From Phascolarctobacterium sp. (GTDB lineage: Bacteria; Bacillota; Negativicutes; Acidaminococcales; Acidaminococcaceae), in the NCBI GenBank assembly GCA_016302525.1, contig JAEDNJ010000035.1, positions 1 to 11,119 on the forward strand: a stretch of 11,119 bases of DNA. Reading direction: 5' to 3'. Below are positions 6,858-11,119 of the stretch, piece after piece. Numbering within the stretch: the first letter of the stretch is position 1; each line of letters opens with the position of its first letter. Both the position numbers and the translations under genes were made by a program. Under the pieces are notes generated by a model. The model saw nothing but the letters and a program-made list of their open reading frames with translations, was not told the origin of the DNA and did not search any database.

Positions 6858-7556
6858 CTATAAAATAGTAATTTCTTCCTCTGTATAGAATTTATAGCCT
6901 ATACTCCATACAGTACCGATTCCCCAAATATAATTTGGCGGAGCGTTCAATCTCTGTCTTAGCTTTTTTATGTGGGTATCTATAGTGCGCATATCCTCGC
7001 GAGCGGATTTTCTCCAAACCTGCGCTAAAAGCTGCGCTCTAGAAAAAGCGATATTGGGATGTGAAGCTAGGAAAAAGAGCAGCTCCCTTTCCTTAACAGC
7101 CAGGCTCAGCTCTCTGCCAAAGGCAATAACTCTTTGTCGTTCCATATCAATACTAAGGTTGGTATAGGAAAGCTTAGTTATCTCTGGTTCCCTCGCTGGG
7201 CTGCGCCTTAAAACAGCCTGCAAACGGGCTAAGGTTTCTCTTTCCTTAAGTGGACGGACTAGAAAATCATCATTGCCCTTTTCTATTCCCTCTATGCCTA
7301 GCTCGCGTTGGTGCTTGTTAACAATCATGATGATAGAAACATCAGATTCTGCTCGTATTTCTTCACAGAGAGCAAGACCAGTAGCAGCATCTAATTCAGC
7401 ATCAACTAGCACCAGTGAAGGCTTTACGGAAGAAAACAGCTCCTTAGCCTCATTGGTATCGCTAGCCTCTACCATCTCATAATCAGCCTTTGAGAAATAC
7501 TCCTTCAGTCTTTCTCGCACCTGTTTTTTTGCCGTAGCAAGCAGTATTTTACTCAT
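6858..7556 (-). CDS. OmpR/PhoB-type response regulator with degenerate receiver (orphan)
   Basis: 232 aa: receiver at about 1-118 and winged-helix DNA-binding domain at about 128-228 (ELSLAVKERELLFFLASHP, the DMRTIDTHIKKLRQRLN recognition helix, a TVWSIGYKFY wing). The phospho-acceptor Asp52 is present (LVLVDAELD), but the other conserved receiver residues are replaced: the N-terminal acidic pair by Thr8-Ala9 (ILLATAKKQ), the Thr/Ser by Val79 (IIMIVNK), and the switch Lys by Arg101 (FLVRPL). Such receivers often work without phosphorylation, as in the known atypical regulators ChxR and HP1043. No histidine kinase is next to it; the flanking genes are yhaM and the yqeG cluster, each with its own spacer. 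The start has AAGGAT eight bases upstream. Likely a DNA-binding regulator of unknown targets. Confidence 0.92.
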   Translation of the reverse strand: MSKILLATAKKQVRERLKEYFSKADYEMVEASDTNEAKELFSSVKPSLVLVDAELDAATGLALCEEIRAESDVSIIMIVNKHQRELGIEGIEKGNDDFLVRPLKERETLARLQAVLRRSPAREPEITKLSYTNLSIDMERQRVIAFGRELSLAVKERELLFFLASHPNIAFSRAQLLAQVWRKSAREDMRTIDTHIKKLRQRLNAPPNYIWGIGTVWSIGYKFYTEEEITIL

Positions 7557-7652
7557 TTAGTTATCCTTATTATACTTCTTTGTGTTGTAAAACATTACGA
7601 TTACAAATATACTTCATCCCTGCAAACTGAGGACACTGTTTAATACAAATCT

Positions 7653-7769
7653 CTTATTTTAAAGCAAATGCTTATAACATAAGTATACAATACTATAGCA
7701 GCTTTTAATAAATGCTTTTAAATAAGTACATTAGCCCAGTTTTGTTTTACAAATGTTTTTAAAACAAAA
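7653..7769. repeat. Inverted repeats in the AT-rich spacer between yhaM and the response regulator
   Basis: CTTATTTTAAAGCA (7653-7666) and TGCTTTTAAATAAG (7713-7726) are inverted copies with 13 of 14 matching positions around a 46-base centre. A second pair, TTTTGTTTTA (7740-7749) and TAAAACAAAA (7760-7769), ends three bases after the yhaM stop. The second could be a weak A/T-only hairpin at the 3' end of yhaM mRNA; no U-tract follows it, so I do not call it a terminator. The low complexity of the DNA makes chance likely for at least part of this. Confidence 0.35.
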
Positions 7770-7771
7770 AT

Positions 7772-8695
7772 TTATGGTTTATCGTGCAGGAGGAAACGCC
7801 CCATCATTTTATTGAACTCCCAGCTGCTCTTACCCTCGTAGGTATCAAACTGATTCATGATGGCGTTTATCTCATCTGCATAATGGACAATAAAGGCTTC
7901 TTTAGTAGAGCAAGCAACAGGCGAGCCCTTTTCGTTTTCACCGTGATGAGAAAGCAAAATATGCAGCAGCTTTTCTAAGACACTGCTAGGCATACGCAGC
8001 TTGGCAGCAGCCTCCTGCACCATGAGTGCAGACATAGCTATGTGTCCCAGTAACCTGCCTTCATTAGTATAGGGGAAGCCCACCTCCTGAGAAATTTCTC
8101 TCAGCTTGCCAATATCGTGCAAAAGTGCACCTGCAACAACAAGATCCTTATCCACCCCGTCAATTTGCTCCGCCATAGCTATAGCAAGGCTCGTAACATC
8201 AACAGAGTGTTGCAGCAGACCACCTAAATAAGCATGGTGTAAGCGCATACCAGCAGGATTAGTTAAAAATTTATCATAAAGGGGCCCACTAAAAATATTC
8301 TCTAAAAGAATTCTTAAGCCCGGAGTGCGGACTGTTCTGATAAAGTTTTGTAATTTAGTCTCGTATTCCTTAGTATTAAAATTGCCCTTGGGCACGATAT
8401 TGCTTATATCATCCTGAGGAAGCAGCGTATCTAACCTTTGAATTACTACCTGCATTCCCTGATCCTGATACTTACTAATATCTACATTGCCAGCCATCAT
8501 GAAGGGCACTGCCCCCTCCACATCACGCATCTTTTCAACCAACGCAGCCTCAAAGCAAATAAAGGGCATACGTCCGCTATTATCCTCAATCATACCGCGA
8601 GCAAAAACGCCCCCATTAGAGGAGTTTCCCACCTTTAACACACGCAGCAGCACTGCCTGGCAAACCTTCGTGCCTGCCTTAAAATCTATAATCAT
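7772..8695 (-). CDS. yhaM: 3'-5' exoribonuclease YhaM (OB-fold + HD domain)
   Basis: 307 aa from the ATG at 8695 (B. subtilis YhaM 314 aa). An in-frame GTG at 8716 has no ribosome site, while AGGTGA lies four bases before the ATG, so the ATG is chosen. The N-terminal part at about 10-95 is an OB-fold, nucleic-acid-binding type (FARGMIEDNSGRMPFICF). The C-terminal HD hydrolase shows LQHS with His163, LLHDIGK with His193-Asp194, GH at His218, LLSHHGE with His250-His251, and HYADEINA with Asp274, the expected metal ligands. In Firmicutes the enzyme trims short single-stranded 3' ends of RNA and possibly DNA, in the cytoplasm. It is flanked by AT-rich spacers on both sides and probably has its own promoter, but I could not identify one with confidence. 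Confidence 0.93.
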   Translation of the reverse strand: MIIDFKAGTKVCQAVLLRVLKVGNSSNGGVFARGMIEDNSGRMPFICFEAALVEKMRDVEGAVPFMMAGNVDISKYQDQGMQVVIQRLDTLLPQDDISNIVPKGNFNTKEYETKLQNFIRTVRTPGLRILLENIFSGPLYDKFLTNPAGMRLHHAYLGGLLQHSVDVTSLAIAMAEQIDGVDKDLVVAGALLHDIGKLREISQEVGFPYTNEGRLLGHIAMSALMVQEAAAKLRMPSSVLEKLLHILLSHHGENEKGSPVACSTKEAFIVHYADEINAIMNQFDTYEGKSSWEFNKMMGRFLLHDKP

Positions 8696-8711
8696 GCTTT
8701 CACCTATTTCT

Positions 8712-9010
8712 ACCACAAATATATTTCAGCAATAACTTATTAAAAAATACACTCTAAGTCATTACTAAAACTTTTCTCTAAGAGTTTTTCACAAGCCATA
8801 CTTAAGCTTATTAATAACTACTTTTTAACAGCAGCTTGCCTTGAATTATATTTAAATCTATTAATAATTGCATTTCTAAAACTGCTCATCTAAAATTTAA
8901 CTAGAAGCTATTTCTACACAATTTTAGCTGCAGTTTTTCACGAATTGTACTTATACTTGGTTACTAAACCTTGATACAACAGCTATTCTTAAACTTTACT
9001 AAAAAAATTA
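8712..9010. repeat. Degenerate 50-bp periodic spacer between nif3 and yhaM
   Basis: The 315-base spacer (8696-9010) has no gene. Cut into 50-base lines it shows a recurrent pattern: units starting near 8762, 8811, 8861, 8911 and 8961 begin TTACTAAAAC, TTAATAACTA, TTAATAATTG, TTTCTACACA and TTACTAAACC. A hand alignment of 8811-8860 with 8861-8910 gives about 30 of 50 identical positions without gaps. AGTTTTTCAC with a following TACTTA segment occurs at 8783-8803 and again near 8932-8953. The units are heavily diverged and AT-rich, so the claim rests on regular spacing rather than high identity. No clear promoter for yhaM or terminator for nif3 was recognised in it. Confidence 0.45.
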
Positions 9011-9790
9011 CTACACACTTTTTAGTAACAGCTCCTCGCGAGCTACACTTATGTTGACATTCCAATTGCGTTCGGAAAAACGCAAGCTCAGTTTATCGGC
9101 CAATTCATTCAACACGGGCAGCTCTGTCGGCTGATGACCTGCATCAATAATATTTAAGCCACTAAACACAGCCTCCTGCGCACTGTGATATTTCACATCA
9201 CCAGTGACGAGAGTATCAGCGCCACAAGCCAAGGCCGTTTCTATTAAATCTGTGCCAGCTCCACCACAAACTGCTACCTTGTGAACAGGCTTGCCAGCAT
9301 TGCCCACAACTACATAAGGAGCCTTTAGCTGCTTTTTCACATTGCCAGCAAACTCATCTAAAGAACACCTTTCGACATAGCCTACACGTCCCAGACCACT
9401 GCGAACATCCAGAATATCAGCATCCTCTAAGCCTAAAGCACGCACCAAAGCATCATTTACACCACCCTGAACGCAGTCCAGATTTGTATGCGCGCTATAA
9501 ACAGCGATACCGTGCTCAGCTAAGGTCAAAAGCAGCTCCTGCTGCCAAATTTTATCTGTAACAGAAGCAAGCTTCTTAAAAATAGCCGGATGATGGGTAA
9601 TCAAAACATCTGCATGAAAAGCAATAGCCTGCTCTACACTAGCCTTTGTCATATCTAAGGCTAGCATGATACGCTTCACCTGCTTGTTTCTGCGTCCCAG
9701 CATCAAGCCAACATTGTCCCATTCCTCTGCTAAAGCCGGTGGAGCAATTTCCTCTATCAGCTTAATAATGTCATTAAGAGTTACTAGCAT
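9011..9790 (-). CDS. Nif3-like dinuclear metal-center protein (YqfO family, short form)
   Basis: 259 aa. The Nif3/DUF34 family has a conserved dinuclear metal site; a GTP cyclohydrolase I type 2 annotation is common, but the biochemical role remains uncertain. Metal-site residues are visible: His66-His67 (LITHHPAIF), Asp105 (SAHTNLD), His219 and Glu223 (DAGHQPTE); GDVKYHSAQEA sits at 197-207. The length matches the short E. coli YbgI type (247 aa). The roughly 110-residue PII/CutA-like insertion that lengthens B. subtilis YqfO (about 370 aa) is absent: the two halves join directly after the YVVVGNAGKPVHKVAV region. The ATG has GGAGGT about eight bases upstream and overlaps the trmK end by 17 bases. 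This trmK-nif3 order is the same as yqfN-yqfO in B. subtilis. Confidence 0.94.
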   Translation of the reverse strand: MLVTLNDIIKLIEEIAPPALAEEWDNVGLMLGRRNKQVKRIMLALDMTKASVEQAIAFHADVLITHHPAIFKKLASVTDKIWQQELLLTLAEHGIAVYSAHTNLDCVQGGVNDALVRALGLEDADILDVRSGLGRVGYVERCSLDEFAGNVKKQLKAPYVVVGNAGKPVHKVAVCGGAGTDLIETALACGADTLVTGDVKYHSAQEAVFSGLNIIDAGHQPTELPVLNELADKLSLRFSERNWNVNISVAREELLLKSV

Positions 9791-10472
9791 TGGCTAACAC
9801 CTCCACCTCAGCAACTAAAGATTTAATATGTTTATACTTTTCAGATTGCATAGCTTGCGTGCTCTTTTCCATAAAGCCAAGCTGTTTTTTATAAGCAGCT
9901 AATACTTTGGCAAACTGATCCTTTAATAAGGGATGTTTATTTGCTAAAAGTAGGGGGCCTATTTCTAGCTCTGCTTCGCTGTACTGTTGCAAGGATTCCG
10001 AGCGCTCTGCAACAATGATTTCATACAAATGCTTATGCTCCCAGACAAGCTCCTCCTGCACGATACCCCAACCATGTGCCAGCAACCATTTGCGTAAGCT
10101 GGGCGCTCCTGTTTGTGGCTGTAAAATCAGCCTCTTAGCGGATACAGCTACCTTTATATCAGCACTCAAAATATCTATCATGGTAGAGCCGCCCATGCCT
10201 GCTATCGTAATGCACGCAGCCTCGCTGGGCTGCAGTACACTTAAACCACTGCCCAAACGAATCTCTACCTGCTGCTTTTTATTATACATAGCCACTGTTG
10301 CAGCCGCTGCCTGACATGGTCCCTCAGCAATATCACCTGCAATGGCTTTTTCTATTTTCTTTTCTTCAAGCAAATATACTGGTAAATATGCGTGATCTGT
10401 TCCTATATCTGCAAGCACAGTTCCTGGCAATACCAGACTGCCAATCATTTCTAAACGTTCGCCAATGTTCAT
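9774..10472 (-). CDS. trmK: tRNA (adenine-22-N1)-methyltransferase TrmK
   Basis: 232 aa from the ATG at 10472. A TTG three bases earlier is possible, but AGGTGA (10480-10485) stands seven bases from the ATG, the better distance. A class I SAM-dependent Rossmann methyltransferase: motif I VLADIGTDHAYLPVYL near 18-33, a GDIAEGPCQAA acceptor loop near 46-56, IAGMGGSTMIDIL near 89-101, and LILQPQTGAPSLRKWL near 114-129. A C-terminal helical, coiled-coil-like tail covers about 170-230. The enzyme makes m1A22 in the D-arm of a subset of bacterial tRNAs; it is essential in some Gram-positive pathogens. It is translationally coupled to nif3 by a 17-base overlap. Confidence 0.95.
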   Translation of the reverse strand: MNIGERLEMIGSLVLPGTVLADIGTDHAYLPVYLLEEKKIEKAIAGDIAEGPCQAAAATVAMYNKKQQVEIRLGSGLSVLQPSEAACITIAGMGGSTMIDILSADIKVAVSAKRLILQPQTGAPSLRKWLLAHGWGIVQEELVWEHKHLYEIIVAERSESLQQYSEAELEIGPLLLANKHPLLKDQFAKVLAAYKKQLGFMEKSTQAMQSEKYKHIKSLVAEVEVLANASNS

Positions 10473-10863
10473 CAAAAGTTCACCTATTGTCCCTAAATGT
10501 ATTGGAATATTATATCATAAAAAGGCTTAAAAAACTATCAAAAATTGGTATTTCTCATACTGTCTTAGTATAAGTTTATAATTTGAGTTTAGCTAAAAAA
10601 TCTCCTTGTGTTTATGCTATTTTCCTGCTGCTATTAAATTCATCTTTTTTCAAAACTATTACAGATGTAATCTTTCTAGCCTTATTTAAGCATAATTTGA
10701 TTTTTTATGTCAAAGCCTTGTTGAGATTATTGTTGGCGATAAATATGAGGATTTAAACAATGACTGATTATGCTCTTATTCTCTATTCGCATAAAAAATA
10801 ATCTCTGAGAAATCAGTACATATACTTATAATCAAGTCTTGAAAATATGCTATCGACATAAAG
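10473..10863 (-). other. AT-rich spacer between rRNA terminator and trmK
   Basis: 391 bases without a convincing gene. It contains the extended -10 promoter listed at 10509-10517. A second, weaker candidate lies further upstream on the minus strand: TTGACA (10713-10708), 18 bases, TTAAAT (10689-10684), which would give a leader of about 200 bases. A 13-codon plus-strand ORF (10760-10801) with GAGGA in front is probably accidental. I see no repeats or riboswitch signatures here. Confidence 0.5.
10509..10517 (-). promoter_or_regulatory. Extended -10 promoter for trmK-nif3
   Basis: The minus strand reads TGATATAAT (10517-10509), a consensus TATAAT with the TGN extension that can replace a good -35. 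No consensus -35 is found at 17 bases (TAGTTT); a TTGATA lies too far away at 21 bases. Predicted transcription start is near 10502, giving a short leader of about 30 bases that includes the AGGTGA ribosome site. Confidence 0.6.
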
Positions 10864-10894
10864 AAAAAACGCATTACTTTCGTAATGCGTTTTT
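10864..10894 (-). terminator. Rho-independent terminator of the rRNA operon
   Basis: Thirteen-base perfect stem AAAAACGCATTAC (10865-10877) with GTAATGCGTTTTT (10882-10894). On the minus strand the loop is GAAA, a stable GNRA tetraloop, and the hairpin ends in a U-run (GCGTTTTTTCTT). It begins a few bases after the 3' end of 5S rRNA. The stem is symmetric and could stop plus-strand transcripts as well. Confidence 0.92.
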
Positions 10895-10897
10895 CTA

Positions 10898-11013
<116 letters not shown>

Positions 11014-11088
11014 TTATCTTGTCAAGGCTTGCACCCTGAAAACTATACAGAAGATTTTTTCTATTACTTTATACAACAAACTCGCCGA
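11014..11088 (-). other. 23S-5S internal transcribed spacer
   Basis: 75-base spacer of the rRNA precursor. On the minus strand it carries CTGTATAGTTTTCAGGGTG, a sequence of the kind seen in Firmicute rRNA spacers, followed by TTGACAAG before the 5S start. No tRNA gene is present. It presumably contains the processing sites separating 23S and 5S; no site could be mapped. Confidence 0.7.
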
Positions 11089-11119
11089 AAAGTCAAGCCC
11101 TCGACATATTAGTATCAGT
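11089..11119 (-). rRNA. rrl: 23S ribosomal RNA, 3' end (partial)
   Basis: The minus strand reads ACTGATACTAATATGTCGAG then GGCTTGACTT, the conserved extreme 3' end of bacterial 23S rRNA. Only about the last 31 bases are in the window; the rest of the gene, and presumably 16S, continue to the right. The exact mature 3' end is approximate. Confidence 0.92.

Noticed and set aside
7740..7769. Terminator after yhaM
   Set aside because: The inverted repeat is almost entirely A/T with no G-C rich stem and no U-tract on the minus strand.
8696..8716. GTG start for yhaM giving seven extra residues
   Set aside because: No Shine-Dalgarno precedes the GTG, while AGGTGA, placed inside the extension, suits the ATG at 8695.
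10473..10475. TTG start for trmK one codon upstream
   Set aside because: The ATG at 10472 is seven bases from AGGTGA, a better distance, and ATG is the preferred start.
10760..10801. 13-codon plus-strand ORF (starts MTDYAL) preceded by GAGGA
   Set aside because: Very short, no plus-strand gene downstream before the rRNA terminator, and chance expectation in AT-rich DNA is high.

Overview
The window looks like ordinary chromosomal core from a low-to-mid-GC member of the Bacillota. The gene set supports this: RqcH, a YlbF/YmcA-family protein, a YqeG-type HAD phosphatase, YhaM, and the adjacent pair TrmK + Nif3 are a characteristic Firmicute combination. The Shine-Dalgarno sequences are strong (AAGGAG, GGAGGT, AGGTGA) and the 5S rRNA has a Gram-positive-like sequence. 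Genes are moderately GC-rich, while the spacers are strikingly AT-rich. A Negativicutes-like lineage is my impression only; genus cannot be read from this window.

Every identified gene lies on the minus strand. From right to left, in the direction of transcription: the 3' end of a 23S rRNA, a complete 5S rRNA and an rRNA-operon terminator (11119-10864); the trmK-nif3 pair with overlapping ends and an extended -10 promoter (10517-9011); yhaM (8695-7772); an orphan OmpR-type response regulator with a degenerate receiver (7556-6858); a tightly packed six-gene cluster, yqeG - omega-amidase-like hydrolase - secreted D-Ala-D-Ala dipeptidase - ylbF family - murB - ferredoxin/nitroreductase (6685-2215), closed by two hairpin terminators in tandem; then rqcH (1802-66). 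A plus-strand terminator at 21-49 belongs to a convergent gene just outside the left edge.

Functionally the window covers peptidoglycan metabolism (MurB, M15D dipeptidase), RNA and ribosome housekeeping (YhaM, TrmK, YlbF family, RqcH, rRNA), metabolite repair or nitrogen salvage (omega-amidase-like hydrolase), and redox chemistry (nitroreductase). In the six-gene cluster, two junctions are TAATG stop/start overlaps and other gaps are 1-26 bases, so it is probably one transcript from a sigma-A-like promoter at 6743-6771.

I found no mobile element, phage, CRISPR array, toxin-antitoxin or defence module, and no clearly new multi-gene system. The non-routine signals are: (1) a tandem array of about 68-bp imperfect repeats filling the spacer upstream of rqcH; (2) a much more degenerate 50-bp periodicity in the spacer between nif3 and yhaM; (3) the response regulator, which keeps the phospho-acceptor Asp but has lost the acidic pair, the Thr/Ser and the Lys of a normal receiver; and (4) an unidentified N-terminal domain on the dipeptidase.
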